Source: Xanthomonas campestris pv. phormiicola | GTDB lineage: Bacteria; Pseudomonadota; Gammaproteobacteria; Xanthomonadales; Xanthomonadaceae | Length of the DNA: 64,000 bases | Direction of reading: 5' to 3' | NCBI GenBank assembly: GCA_025666215.1 | Contig: CP102593.1 | Coordinates: forward strand, 2,741,001-2,805,000 | Shown here: one piece after another, positions 38,509-47,818 of the stretch | How positions within the stretch are numbered: the stretch's first letter is position 1 | How the letters are laid out: the number at the start of each line of letters is the position of its first letter | The notes under the pieces: generated by a model | Told to the model about the DNA's origin: nothing | The model's database searches: none | The model's input: the letters and a program-made list of their open reading frames with translations, nothing else | Translations under genes and position numbers: made by a program

Positions 38509-40263
38509 TCAGTCGAAGCGCAGGCGGCGCTCGGCGAAGGCGTACAGGCGCCGCCACACCGCGCGGTTGAAGACGGTCACGAACAGCGACATCACCGCCA
38601 CCCCGAGCAGCACCCGCGCGCCATCGCCGGCGGCGGTGGCGCGGGCGATGTAGGCGCCGAGCCCGTAGGCCTGCACCTGGGTGTCGCCCCAGCTGGCGAG
38701 TTCGGCGACGATGCTGGCGTTCCACGAGCCGCCGGAGGCGGTCAGCGCGCCGGTGATGTAGTACGGGAAGATGCCCGGCAGGATCACCCGCCGCCACCAG
38801 GTCCACGAGCGCAGCTGGTAGACCGTGGCCGCCTCGCGCAGGTCGGTGGGAAACGCGCTGGCGCCGGCGATCACGTTGAACAGGATGTACCACTGCGTGC
38901 CCAGGATCATCAGCGGCGACAGCCAGATGTTCGGATTGGCGCCGGTGGCGACGATCGCCAGCACCGCGAACGGGAACAGCACGTTGGCCGGGAACGCGGC
39001 CAGGAACTGCGCCAGCGGCTGCACCCGCTGCGCCACCTTCGGGCGCAGTCCGATCCACACCCCGATCGGCACCCACACCACGCTGGCCAGCGCGATCAGC
39101 ACCACCACCCGCAGCAGCGTGGCCAGGCCGCCGCCGAACGCCTCGGCCAGGTCGTGCAGGCGCAGGTGCTGGCGGCCGTAATCGAACGCGAACCAGGCCG
39201 CGGCCAGTCCCGCGATCGCCAGCGCCGCGCTCCATAGCCGGTCGCCCCAGACGTTGCCGCTGGCGTCCGGCGCGGGCGCCGCCGCCGGACGCGGGCGCCG
39301 CGGCGCCCAGCGCAGCAGCAAGGTGCGCTGCCAGATCCAGGCCAGCGGCGCGACCAGGCGCTTGGCCAGGCGGGTGCGCCGCAGCAGGTCGTACAGCCAC
39401 GATTGCGGCTTGTCCTGCGAGGCGGTGAGTTCGGCGCGGAACTTGTCCGACCAGGCGACGATGGGGCGGAACAGCAACTGGTCGTACAGCACGATCAGCA
39501 CGCCCATCGCCAGCACCGCCCAGCCGACCGCGGCGAAATTGCGCTGCGCGATCGCCAACGCCAGGTAGGAGCCGATGCCGGGCAGTTCCAGGGTGTGGTC
39601 GCCGACCGTGATCGCCTCGGAGGCGACCACGAAGAACCAGCCGCCGGACATCGACATCATCATGTTCCAGATCAGCGACGGCGTCGCATACGGCGCTTCC
39701 AGCCGCCAGAAGCGCTGCCACGACGACAGGCCGAAGCCGCGCGTGACCTCGTCCAGGTCGCGCGGCACGTTGCGCAGCGACTGGTAGAACGAGTACGCCA
39801 TGTTCCAGGCCTGGCTGGTGAAGATGGCGAAGATCGAGGCCAGTTCCGCGCCGATCTGGCGGCCGGGAAACAGGCCCAGGAAGAAGGTCACGGTGAAGGT
39901 CAGGAAGCCCAGCACCGGCACCGACTGCAGGATGTCCAGCGCCGGCACGATCAGCCGCTCGGCGCGGCGGCTCTTGGCCGCCAGGGTCGCCACGACGAAG
40001 GTGAACATGAGCGAGGCCGCCATCGCCGCGAACATGCGCAAGGTGGTGCGCAGGCCGTATTCGGGCAACTGGCGCAGATCCAGCGAGAGCGCTTCGGTGC
40101 CCGGCGCCGGCAGCGGCGCGCGCATGTCGGCGGCGCCGTGCAACAGCAGCACGCCCAGCGCCAGCAACAACACGAACACCGCCAGATCGTGGAAATTGGG
40201 CAGCACGCCGGGGCGTGCGGCGACAGTGCCGGGCGCGTTGCGCTCGCGGGGGAATAGCACCAT
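38509..40263 (-). CDS. Double-domain ABC transporter permease (NitT/TauT type)
   Basis: A 584-residue permease containing two BPD_transp_1 domains in one chain, roughly residues 60-260 and 350-575; each carries an EAA-type loop (GFGLSSWQRFWRLEAPYATPS; TVYQLRSWTWWRRVILPG). Normally two copies of a single permease make the channel; here both halves are fused. No periplasmic binding protein gene is next to it. It starts at 40263 with GGAA upstream and is preceded by a 645-base stretch without a clear gene. Confidence 0.88.
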   Translation of the reverse strand: MVLFPRERNAPGTVAARPGVLPNFHDLAVFVLLLALGVLLLHGAADMRAPLPAPGTEALSLDLRQLPEYGLRTTLRMFAAMAASLMFTFVVATLAAKSRRAERLIVPALDILQSVPVLGFLTFTVTFFLGLFPGRQIGAELASIFAIFTSQAWNMAYSFYQSLRNVPRDLDEVTRGFGLSSWQRFWRLEAPYATPSLIWNMMMSMSGGWFFVVASEAITVGDHTLELPGIGSYLALAIAQRNFAAVGWAVLAMGVLIVLYDQLLFRPIVAWSDKFRAELTASQDKPQSWLYDLLRRTRLAKRLVAPLAWIWQRTLLLRWAPRRPRPAAAPAPDASGNVWGDRLWSAALAIAGLAAAWFAFDYGRQHLRLHDLAEAFGGGLATLLRVVVLIALASVVWVPIGVWIGLRPKVAQRVQPLAQFLAAFPANVLFPFAVLAIVATGANPNIWLSPLMILGTQWYILFNVIAGASAFPTDLREAATVYQLRSWTWWRRVILPGIFPYYITGALTASGGSWNASIVAELASWGDTQVQAYGLGAYIARATAAGDGARVLLGVAVMSLFVTVFNRAVWRRLYAFAERRLRFD

Positions 40264-40908
40264 GGGAAGGTTCCGGCAGGACGGCGGCGCCAGCGGTGCC
40301 GCACGGGTGGTAGGGAATGAGGGAAACAGGCGCGGACGATCGCTCAGTGTGGCAAGCGAATATGTAAGCCAGGCGTCAGCCGCTGCTGCGCCGCCTTCGG
40401 GCTGCGCTGTGCTGCGGCATCGATCGCGGCATGCGCGCCGGCGTCGGCCAGGGCCAGGGGCGCGCCGGGTTCGCCGCGGCACGCGCCCAGCCGGATCCGT
40501 TTGCCGTCGGCGCGACCGGCGGGCGGGCCACGGACCGATTCCGGCGCACGCACGGACAGCCTGCAGCGCCTACACAACGCATGGCAACAGCGACAACGAC
40601 AGAGGCATGGGCGGCTCCGGAATACGGAAACGCCAGGGGTCACGCTCGGGGTCCTCGCGGATCGGGCTTGCGTACTGCGGGAGTGTCTTGCCAGCGCCGG
40701 TGCGGCGCTGGCGAACGATCCCGTCCTGAGCGGACGGGACCCATCCGGGACGAACCCGGGCCTTGGCGGTCCTGTCAGCTCAACAGCTGCAGCGTCGGTC
40801 TAGGATGACTGTCCAAGGAAGTGGCCTCTGGCCGGGAACGGTGGGCGCGAAGTATAGCCAGCAACCGCGGCACCGCAACAGCGTCTCGCGGGCAGCTGCA
40901 ACACGCGT
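40264..40908. other. Gene-free 645-base stretch with two strong hairpins
   Basis: No convincing gene on either strand. It contains two stem-loops: GCCAGCGCC / GGCGCTGGC (40690-40712) and TCCCGTCC / GGACGGGA (40719-40739). It must also hold the promoter of the ABC operon going left and the end of the GGDEF-EAL gene coming from the right. Confidence 0.55.
40690..40739. terminator. Pair of adjacent hairpins in the intergenic region
   Basis: Stem 1: GCCAGCGCC (40690-40698), loop GGTGC, GGCGCTGGC. Stem 2: TCCCGTCC (40719-40726), loop TGAGC, GGACGGGA. Six bases separate them. No T tract follows; role unknown (transcript end or small RNA structure). Confidence 0.45.
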
Positions 40909-43755
40909 TCACTGACCAGCAAGCACCAGCCGCGGCAGCGTCGCTGGCGCCTGGCTCTGGCGCGCGCGCAACCACGCCGCCAGTTCGCGCGGCGGCAGCG
41001 GCCGCGAGTGCAGATAGCCCTGGATCTCGTCGCAGCCCTGCTCGCGCAGCAGCGCCTCTTCCTGCACCGTCTCCACGCCCTCGGCCACCACCTGCATGCC
41101 CAGCGCATGGCCGAGTTGCACGATCGCCTGGGTGACCTTGGCGGTGCCGCTGTCGGTGAGCATGTCCTGCACGAAGCTGCGGTCGATCTTCAACCGCTGC
41201 ACCGGAAAGCGGTTGAGGTAATGCAGGTTGGAGAAGCCGGTGCCGAAGTCGTCCACCGCCAGCAGCACGCCTTCCTGCTCGAACAGTTCGAAGCAGCGGC
41301 GCAGCGACTCGGTGTCGCGGATCAGCGCCGATTCGGTCAACTCCAGCTCCAGCCGCTTCGGCGACCAGCCGTTGCGCTGGCACAGCTCGATCACCCGCTC
41401 GGCGAAGCCGCGGTCGCGCAGCTGCATCGCCGAGACGTTGACCGACACGCGGTCGAAGCTCAACCCCGCCGCGTCCCAGGCCGCGGCCTGGCGGCAGGCC
41501 TCGTTGATCACCCAGTCGCCCAGGCGCACGATCTCGCCGCATTCCTCGGCGATGGGGATGAACTCGGCCGGATTGCAATGGCCGTGGCCGGGGCGGTGCC
41601 AACGCAGCAGCGCCTCCACCGCCGGCGCGCGTTCGCCGGCCGCGTGCACCAGCGGCTGGTACACCAGCGAGAATTCCTCGCGGTCCAGCGCGCCATGCAG
41701 CGCATGCTCGATCTCCAGGCGCCGCTGCGCGCGCAGCAGCACGTCCTGGCTGTAGTAGTGGCAGGTGTTGCGTCCGGATTCCTTGGCCGCGTACATCGCC
41801 GCATCGGCGGCGCGCAGCAGGCTGTCGAAGTCGCGGCGCCCGTCCTCCATCAAGGCAATGCCGATGCTGGCGCCGATCTTGATCACGTTCTCGCCGTTGT
41901 GCAGCGGCTCGGCCAGCGCCGCGATCAGCTTGCGCGCCACATGGCCGGCATCGCCCGGCTCGGCCAGGTCGCGCAGCACCACCAGGAACTCGTCGCCGCT
42001 GAAGCGCCCGAACAGGTCGCTGGTGCGCAATTGCTGGTGCATGCGCGTGGCCGCCAGCTTCAGCAGCGCATCGCCGGTGGCGTGGCCGAAGGAATCGTTG
42101 ATGCTCTTGAACCCGTCCAGGTCGACGAACAGCATCGCCAGGGTGCTGCCGCGCTGCACCGCGTCGTGCATCGCCGCTTCCGCCTGCTCGCGCAGCAGTT
42201 GCCGGTTCGGCAGGCCGGTCAACAGGTCGTAGTGGGCCAGCAGTTCGATGCGCTCGCTGGCCTCGCGTTCGCGGCTGATGTCGCGGAACAGCACCACGAA
42301 ACGCGGCGGCAGGCCGTCGCGGTCGTCCAGTTCGATCAGCACCTGCACCCATACCCGGTGCCCGGAAGGCCGGTGGAAGCACAGGTCCAGCTGCTCGGGC
42401 AGGCCGCCGTGGGCGATCCGCGCCAGCGCCGTTTCGAACGCGTCGCGCGAGTCCAGGGTGTACAGCGCCAGCGCCTGGTCCAGGTCGATGTTTTCCTTGC
42501 GCAGGCCGTGGATGCGGTAGCACTCCTCGGTCCATTGCATGCGCCGGGTGCCGACCTCGATCTCGCAGCCGCCGATCTTGCCCAGCGCGGAGACGCGGTT
42601 GAGCAGTTCGGTGCGCCAGCGGATCAGCGCGTCGGTCTGGCGCTGCTCGGTGATGTTCTGCACCTGGCCGAGCACGCGCTGGACGGCGCCGTCCGCTTCC
42701 AGCTGCGGTTGTGCCCACACCCGCAGGTGCAGCGGCGCCTCGCTGCCGCGTACCAGCTCCACCTCGAAATTGGCCTGCTTGCCGTCGCGCTGCATGCGCC
42801 GCCAGGTGGAGATCACCTGCGCCGCCGACTCGCGGCTGAGCAGGCGCAGCCAGCCGCGGCTGCTCGGCACCTGATCCTCGGCCAGGCCGGTCACGCGCAG
42901 GAACTCGCGCGACCACCAGATCCGGTTCTGCAGCGGATCCCACGACCAGCTGCCCATGCTGGTCATGCGCTGCGCCTCGCGCAGCAGGGTCTGCTGGTCG
43001 CGCAGGCGCTGCTCCAGCAGCTTCTGTTCGTGGATGTCGGTATGCGTGCCGACCATGCGCAGCGGGCTGCCGTCGGCGGTGCGGGCGACGATGCGGCCGC
43101 GGTCCAGGATCCAGCGCCACTGGCCGTCCTGCTGGCGCAGCCTGAATTCGCACACATAGGTCGCGTTGCGACCTTCGAAATGGGCGCGGATCGCCTCGCG
43201 CAGGCGCGCCTGGTCGTCATTGTGGACCAACGGCAGCAGCGCGTTGAGTCCGTAGTCCGGCGCGTTGCCTTCGTAGCCGAGCATCTGCTTCCAGCGCTCG
43301 GAACGGAAGATCCTGTCGCTGGGGATGTCCCAGTCCCACAGGCCGTGTTCGGCGCTGTCCAGGGCGATCTCCCAGCGCGTGGCGCCGTCGCTGCCGACCG
43401 GCTCGGGCACGCTCAGGGTATACGCCAACAGCGCGCCGGCGTCGTCGCGCACCGCCCGCAGCCACCCGTCCAGGCGCCGCCCGGCGGTGCCGGGCAGCGC
43501 GCAGGCGAGCATGCTTTCGCCGTTGAGCAGGCGCTCGCGCACGTCGCGCATCAGCTCGGCATAGGCCTCCACCGTACGCGGCAGCTCCAGCGCCTGCGCG
43601 GCCCGGTTCGCGGCCAGCGGCCGCCCTTCGGCGTCCAACAGGACAACGGCCGAGGTGAGCGGATGCTGCAGCAAGCTTGCGATGACGCCTTGATCCACGC
43701 CGAGGTGCTCCGTTTCTGCCGCGCTGGTGCTGGCGGACGAAGGTGATAACGGCAC
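40909..43755 (-). CDS. PAS-GGDEF-EAL cyclic-di-GMP signalling protein
   Basis: A 948-residue cytoplasmic protein. Several PAS-like sensor repeats fill residues 25-500. The GGDEF domain has SGDEF at 586-590, a variant that can still be active, preceded by LFVDLDGFKSINDSFGH. The EAL domain is intact: E714-A-L, VNVSAMQL, LELTES, VDDFGTGFSN, KIDRSF and AEGVET, so phosphodiesterase activity is expected. No membrane segment is visible. The start appears to be a GTG at 43755, divergent from the sensor kinase gene with about 75-115 bases between. Confidence 0.9.
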   Translation of the reverse strand: MPLSPSSASTSAAETEHLGVDQGVIASLLQHPLTSAVVLLDAEGRPLAANRAAQALELPRTVEAYAELMRDVRERLLNGESMLACALPGTAGRRLDGWLRAVRDDAGALLAYTLSVPEPVGSDGATRWEIALDSAEHGLWDWDIPSDRIFRSERWKQMLGYEGNAPDYGLNALLPLVHNDDQARLREAIRAHFEGRNATYVCEFRLRQQDGQWRWILDRGRIVARTADGSPLRMVGTHTDIHEQKLLEQRLRDQQTLLREAQRMTSMGSWSWDPLQNRIWWSREFLRVTGLAEDQVPSSRGWLRLLSRESAAQVISTWRRMQRDGKQANFEVELVRGSEAPLHLRVWAQPQLEADGAVQRVLGQVQNITEQRQTDALIRWRTELLNRVSALGKIGGCEIEVGTRRMQWTEECYRIHGLRKENIDLDQALALYTLDSRDAFETALARIAHGGLPEQLDLCFHRPSGHRVWVQVLIELDDRDGLPPRFVVLFRDISREREASERIELLAHYDLLTGLPNRQLLREQAEAAMHDAVQRGSTLAMLFVDLDGFKSINDSFGHATGDALLKLAATRMHQQLRTSDLFGRFSGDEFLVVLRDLAEPGDAGHVARKLIAALAEPLHNGENVIKIGASIGIALMEDGRRDFDSLLRAADAAMYAAKESGRNTCHYYSQDVLLRAQRRLEIEHALHGALDREEFSLVYQPLVHAAGERAPAVEALLRWHRPGHGHCNPAEFIPIAEECGEIVRLGDWVINEACRQAAAWDAAGLSFDRVSVNVSAMQLRDRGFAERVIELCQRNGWSPKRLELELTESALIRDTESLRRCFELFEQEGVLLAVDDFGTGFSNLHYLNRFPVQRLKIDRSFVQDMLTDSGTAKVTQAIVQLGHALGMQVVAEGVETVQEEALLREQGCDEIQGYLHSRPLPPRELAAWLRARQSQAPATLPRLVLAGQ

Positions 43756-43869
43756 CTGGCGGCATTAATTGAGCGCCCGGCCGGCCGCGGCGCCGGCCGC
43801 GGTGGGCCGCAACGGGCGCTTGCCGGTAAGATGGCGGCGGACAAATACCGCCGCATCAGGCTGTCGGGC

Positions 43870-45969
43870 ATGCAACCACAACGCGATCCTTCCCCGACCT
43901 CCCCGTCCTCGGGCATGCGTCTGGCGCAGCGGCTGGACCGGGGGATCTGGCGAACCGCGCTGTCTTACCTGCTGGTCGGCCTGGTCTGGTCGCTGGGCAG
44001 CGATCTGCTGCTGGTTCGATTCGTAGACGACACGCATACGCTGGCCACGCTGCAACTGGTCAACGATGCGGTGTTCCTGCTGTTGACCGCCATCGCCCTG
44101 TACTGCCTGCTGCGCCCGCTGGTGCGCGGCGCGGTGCAGGTGCACGCGCAGCTGGCGCTGTCCGAGGCCGGCTACCGGCAGATGTTCCAGGCCAATCCCA
44201 GCCCGATGCTGGTCTACGATCCGGAAACGCTGCGGGTGGTGGACGTCAATCCGGCCGCGATCGCCTTTTTCGGCTGGCCGCACGACATCTTCATCGGGCT
44301 GGACCTGGGCCGGCTGTGGCCGGCAGGCGCCGCCGAACGCATGAGCGAAGTGATCCAGGCGATCCGCGACACGCCGTCCAAGGTCTGCGTGGTGGCCGAG
44401 CCGCTGTGCCTGCGCGACGGCAGCCAGCGCATGGCCGAGGCGCGCAGCACCGGCCTGGACTACCGCGGCCGCAGCGCGCGGCTGGTGGTGATCAGCGACC
44501 GCAGCGCCGAGCACGAGGCGCAGCAGCGCCGCGACCAGGCGTTGCTGCGGCTGGAGGAGGCGCAGGCGATCGCCCGTCTCGGCTCCTGGCAACTGGACCC
44601 GGCCAGCGGCCTGGGCCGCTATTCCGACCAGGTCTACCGGATGCTCGGCCGGCGCGCGCCGGAGCAGCCGCGCCAGCATCGCCTGGAAGAACTGCTGGTG
44701 CCCGCCGACCTGGCGTCGCAGGCGCGCATCCAGCGCATGCTCGAAGACCTGTGCGGCGCCGCGCCGGTGCAGCTGGACATGCTGCTGCCGGTGCTGGCCG
44801 CCGACGGCCAGGCGCGGATGCTGCACCTGCGCGCCGAATCGGCCAACGACGACGACGGCGCGGCCTGCGTGCGCGGCACCCTGCAGGACGTGACCGAGCA
44901 CGAACGTTCGCGGCGCCTGCTGCACGAACGCGAGGAACAGTTCCGCGAACTGGTGCGGGTGCTGCCCGACGGGGTGGCGATCCTGCACCAGGAACACGTG
45001 CTGTACGCCAACGCCGCCTGCGCCGGGCAATTCGGCTACGAGGGCGAGAACCTGCTCGGCGAGCCGCTGCAGGGCCTGGTCTATCCCAGCGACCTGCAGC
45101 AGGTGCGCGAGCAGATGCGCGATGCCGGCGACAAGGGCGAGCGCGGCGCCGCCGCGCGCATGCGCCGCCGCGATGGCTCGCTGTTCCACGCCGGGCTGTC
45201 GTTCGGCAAGGTGCGCTACAGCGGCCGCGACTGCAAGCTGCTGATCGTGCGCGACCTCAGCGAGCCCGAGCGCATGCGCGACGCGCTGGCGCTGAGCAAC
45301 CGCGAACTGCAGGCGATGGCGCGGCGGCTGTTCTCGCTGCAGGAGGACGAGCGCCGCGCGATCTCGCGCGACCTGCACGACGACATCGGCCAGGCGATCA
45401 CCGCGATGAAGCTGTCCGCGCACGCGGCGCTGGACGAAGCCGATGCCGAGCGCCGCCGCGAAGACCTCGACGAGATCGTGCAGCTCGCCGACAGCAGCAT
45501 CACCAAGCTGCGCAACCTGTCCACCCTGCTGCGTCCGCCGCAACTGGACGCGCTCGGCCTGGAGGCGGCGCTGCGCTGGCAGGCCGGCATGCTGTTCCGC
45601 GCCTCGCCGGTGCGCCTGCAGCTGGACATCGCCACCCTGCCCGCGCGGCCCAGCGGCGAGGTCGAACAGGCCTGCTTCCGCATCGCCCAGGAGAGCCTGA
45701 CCAACGCGCTGCGCCACGCCTGCGCCGGCGAGGTGCGCATGGCGCTGAGCGACGAGCAGCACCGGCAGCTGCGCCTGGAGGTGGTCGACGACGGCGACGG
45801 GTTCGATCCGACCGGGCCGCGCGGCCTGGGCCTGATCGTGATGCGCGAGCGCGCGCAGAGCGCAGGCGGTACCCTGCAGATCGACACCGCGCCCGGTGCC
45901 GGCACGCGGGTGACGCTGTGCCTGCCCTACACGACCGCGGCGACGCCAACGCACCCACCTGGACCCTGA
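43870..45969 (+). CDS. PAS sensor histidine kinase (HisKA_3 type, RavS-like)
   Basis: About 699 residues: two N-terminal membrane helices (ALSYLLVGLVWSL; LVNDAVFLLLTAIALYCLL), three PAS-like domains, then a HisKA_3 dimerisation helix with the phospho-His near residue 503 (ISRDLHDDIGQAI) and a HATPase domain (ESLTNALRHA, DDGDGFDP, GLGLIVMRERA). Architecture resembles NarX/LiaS-type kinases. The next gene, four bases on, encodes a GGDEF-EAL-REC response regulator, and the pair looks like X. campestris RavS-RavR, which controls virulence through cyclic-di-GMP. Start could also be ATG 43831 or 43915. Confidence 0.85.
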   Translation: MQPQRDPSPTSPSSGMRLAQRLDRGIWRTALSYLLVGLVWSLGSDLLLVRFVDDTHTLATLQLVNDAVFLLLTAIALYCLLRPLVRGAVQVHAQLALSEAGYRQMFQANPSPMLVYDPETLRVVDVNPAAIAFFGWPHDIFIGLDLGRLWPAGAAERMSEVIQAIRDTPSKVCVVAEPLCLRDGSQRMAEARSTGLDYRGRSARLVVISDRSAEHEAQQRRDQALLRLEEAQAIARLGSWQLDPASGLGRYSDQVYRMLGRRAPEQPRQHRLEELLVPADLASQARIQRMLEDLCGAAPVQLDMLLPVLAADGQARMLHLRAESANDDDGAACVRGTLQDVTEHERSRRLLHEREEQFRELVRVLPDGVAILHQEHVLYANAACAGQFGYEGENLLGEPLQGLVYPSDLQQVREQMRDAGDKGERGAAARMRRRDGSLFHAGLSFGKVRYSGRDCKLLIVRDLSEPERMRDALALSNRELQAMARRLFSLQEDERRAISRDLHDDIGQAITAMKLSAHAALDEADAERRREDLDEIVQLADSSITKLRNLSTLLRPPQLDALGLEAALRWQAGMLFRASPVRLQLDIATLPARPSGEVEQACFRIAQESLTNALRHACAGEVRMALSDEQHRQLRLEVVDDGDGFDPTGPRGLGLIVMRERAQSAGGTLQIDTAPGAGTRVTLCLPYTTAATPTHPPGP

Positions 45970-45973
45970 AACG

Positions 45974-47698
45974 ATGTGGAATCCCGCTGTCCCCGTGCCG
46001 CCAGACGACGAACTCCCGTCGCGCCTGGGCGCAGGCCACCCGGCGTTGACCGGCATGATCGCCGAGGCGCTGGCCGGCGGACCGGGAGTGATGCTGCTGC
46101 ACATCGACATCGACCACTTCGCTTCGATCAACGAGAACATGAGCGCGGAAGTGGGCGACCACGCGCTGGCGCTGCTGGCGCAGCGGCTGCAGGCGCATCT
46201 GCGCGGGCGCGGCCTGCTGTGGCGCCACGGCAGCGACGAACTGGTCATGGCGGTGCCGCGCACCGCCGACGTGCCGCCGCCGGAGGCTTTCGCCGAAGAG
46301 GTGCGGCAGCAGATCGAACTGCCGCTGTCGGTGCTGCCGTACACCTTGTTCATGACCGGCAAGATCGGCGTGAGCCTGTGCCCGGAACACTCCACGCGGC
46401 TGTCCACGCTGCTCGACTACGCCGAGGACGCGGTCTACCAGGCCGCGCGCGAAGGCGGCAACATGGTGCGCCTGTACGCGGCCGACGGCCCGCCCAGCGC
46501 GCACAGCGAGAGCATCATCTCGCGGCAGATCGTCGATGCGATCCCCAACGGCGAGCTGCGCCTGCGCTACCAGCCGATGGTCAGCGCCCGCGACGGCCGC
46601 GTGGTCGGTATGGAATCGCTGCTGCGCTGGCAGTCGCCGACGCTGGGCATCCTGGTGCCGGAACGGTTCATGCGTACCGCCGAGCGGCTGGGCGTGATCG
46701 TGCAGATCGGCACCTGGGTGATGGAGGGCGCGCTGCGCCAGGCGCGGCTGTGGCGCGACCAGGGCTTCGACGACTTCACCATCGCGGTCAACGTCTCCAC
46801 CCTGCAGCTGCTGCGCCCGACCTTCTTCAACGAAGTGATGTCGGCGCTGCAGGCCGCCGGCGTGCCGCCGCAGATGATGGTGCTGGAGATCAACGAAAGC
46901 GCGCTGACCAACAACGTCAACTTCGTCCACGAGACCCTGGCCAACCTGTGCCGCGAAGGCATCAGCCTGAGCCTGGACAACTTCGGCACCGGCGATTCCA
47001 GCCTCAGCGCGCTGGTGCGCTATCCGGTGGACAAGCTGAAGATCGACCGCAGCTTCATCAAGAGCGCGCCGGCCGGCAACCGCGAGGCGGCGATCGCCCG
47101 CGCCATCATCGCCATGGGCCACCAGCTGGGCATGGTGGTGATCGCCAACGGCGTCGAATCGCAGGCGCAGCTGGGCTTCCTGCGCCGCAACGACTGCGAC
47201 ATCTTCCAGGGCTACCTGTTCGGCGAGCCGATGTCGGCCGAGGCCGCGGGCATGGCGTTGCGCCGGCGTTACCTGCGCCCGGAGTCGTTCACCGAGACCC
47301 GCCCGGACCGCACCCTGCTGCTGCTCGACGACGAGGAAAACGTGCTGCGCTCGCTGGTGCGCCTGTTCCGCCGCGACGGCTACCGCATCCTCGCCGCCGG
47401 CAACGTGCGCGACGCCTTCGACCTGCTGGCCACCAACGACGTGCAGGTGATCCTGTCCGACCAGCGCATGTCCGACATGAGCGGCACCGAGTTCCTGGGC
47501 CGGGTGAAGATGCTCTACCCCGACACCATCCGCCTGGTGCTGTCCGGCTACACCGACCTGGCCACCGTCACCGACGCGATCAACCGCGGCGCGATCTACC
47601 GCTTCCTGACCAAGCCCTGGAACGACGACGAACTGCGCGAACACATCCGCCAGGCGTTCCGCACGCATGACGAACAGCGGCGGGATGGGCAGATGTGA
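45974..47698 (+). CDS. Degenerate GGDEF-EAL response regulator with C-terminal REC (RavR-like)
   Basis: A 574-residue protein: degenerate GGDEF (GSDEL at 86-90), an EAL-fold domain (about 180-430) and a receiver domain (about 446-565) with phosphorylatable Asp496 (ILSDQRMSD), acidic pocket Asp452/453 and switch Lys in FLTKPW. In the EAL part the signature reads E214-S-L, DDFGTG has become DNFGTG (Asn336) and AEGVE has become ANGVE (Asn392). In active EAL enzymes the second Asp and that Glu are catalytic, so hydrolysis is doubtful and it may act as a c-di-GMP sensor. It is coupled to the sensor kinase upstream. Confidence 0.87.
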   Translation: MWNPAVPVPPDDELPSRLGAGHPALTGMIAEALAGGPGVMLLHIDIDHFASINENMSAEVGDHALALLAQRLQAHLRGRGLLWRHGSDELVMAVPRTADVPPPEAFAEEVRQQIELPLSVLPYTLFMTGKIGVSLCPEHSTRLSTLLDYAEDAVYQAAREGGNMVRLYAADGPPSAHSESIISRQIVDAIPNGELRLRYQPMVSARDGRVVGMESLLRWQSPTLGILVPERFMRTAERLGVIVQIGTWVMEGALRQARLWRDQGFDDFTIAVNVSTLQLLRPTFFNEVMSALQAAGVPPQMMVLEINESALTNNVNFVHETLANLCREGISLSLDNFGTGDSSLSALVRYPVDKLKIDRSFIKSAPAGNREAAIARAIIAMGHQLGMVVIANGVESQAQLGFLRRNDCDIFQGYLFGEPMSAEAAGMALRRRYLRPESFTETRPDRTLLLLDDEENVLRSLVRLFRRDGYRILAAGNVRDAFDLLATNDVQVILSDQRMSDMSGTEFLGRVKMLYPDTIRLVLSGYTDLATVTDAINRGAIYRFLTKPWNDDELREHIRQAFRTHDEQRRDGQM

Positions 47699-47704
47699 GG
47701 TTGA

Positions 47705-47817
47705 GCCGGGACCGGGGACCCGGGACTCGGGACCCGGAAAGTCAAAAGCAACGGCGAAAAGCGGTGCCGATCCTGCGCTTTTTTGCGAGTCCCGGGTCCC
47801 CAGTCCCGAGTCCCGGC
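47705..47817. repeat. GGGACYCGGGA inverted-repeat element between two convergent genes
   Basis: Left arm 47705-47737 and right arm 47785-47817 are imperfect inverted copies of a GC-rich unit built from GGGACTCGGGACC-like steps. Between the arms lies AAAAGCG (47757-47763) and CGCTTTTTT (47776-47784), a terminator-like stem with a T run. The element fills nearly all the space between the convergent response regulator and kinase genes. Confidence 0.8.
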
Positions 47818-47818
47818 T

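Noticed and set aside
40344..40803. Short open frames on both strands in the 645-base intergenic region
   Set aside because: Arg/Ala/Cys-rich compositions with no ribosome binding site or recognisable motif; typical of non-coding GC-rich DNA.
41008..43746. 912-codon open frame on the plus strand across the GGDEF-EAL gene
   Set aside because: No domain pattern; the opposite strand encodes a clear multi-domain protein with intact motifs.
47757..47784. Small RNA gene between the convergent regulator and kinase genes
   Set aside because: The T-rich stem is better explained as a terminator inside the inverted-repeat element.
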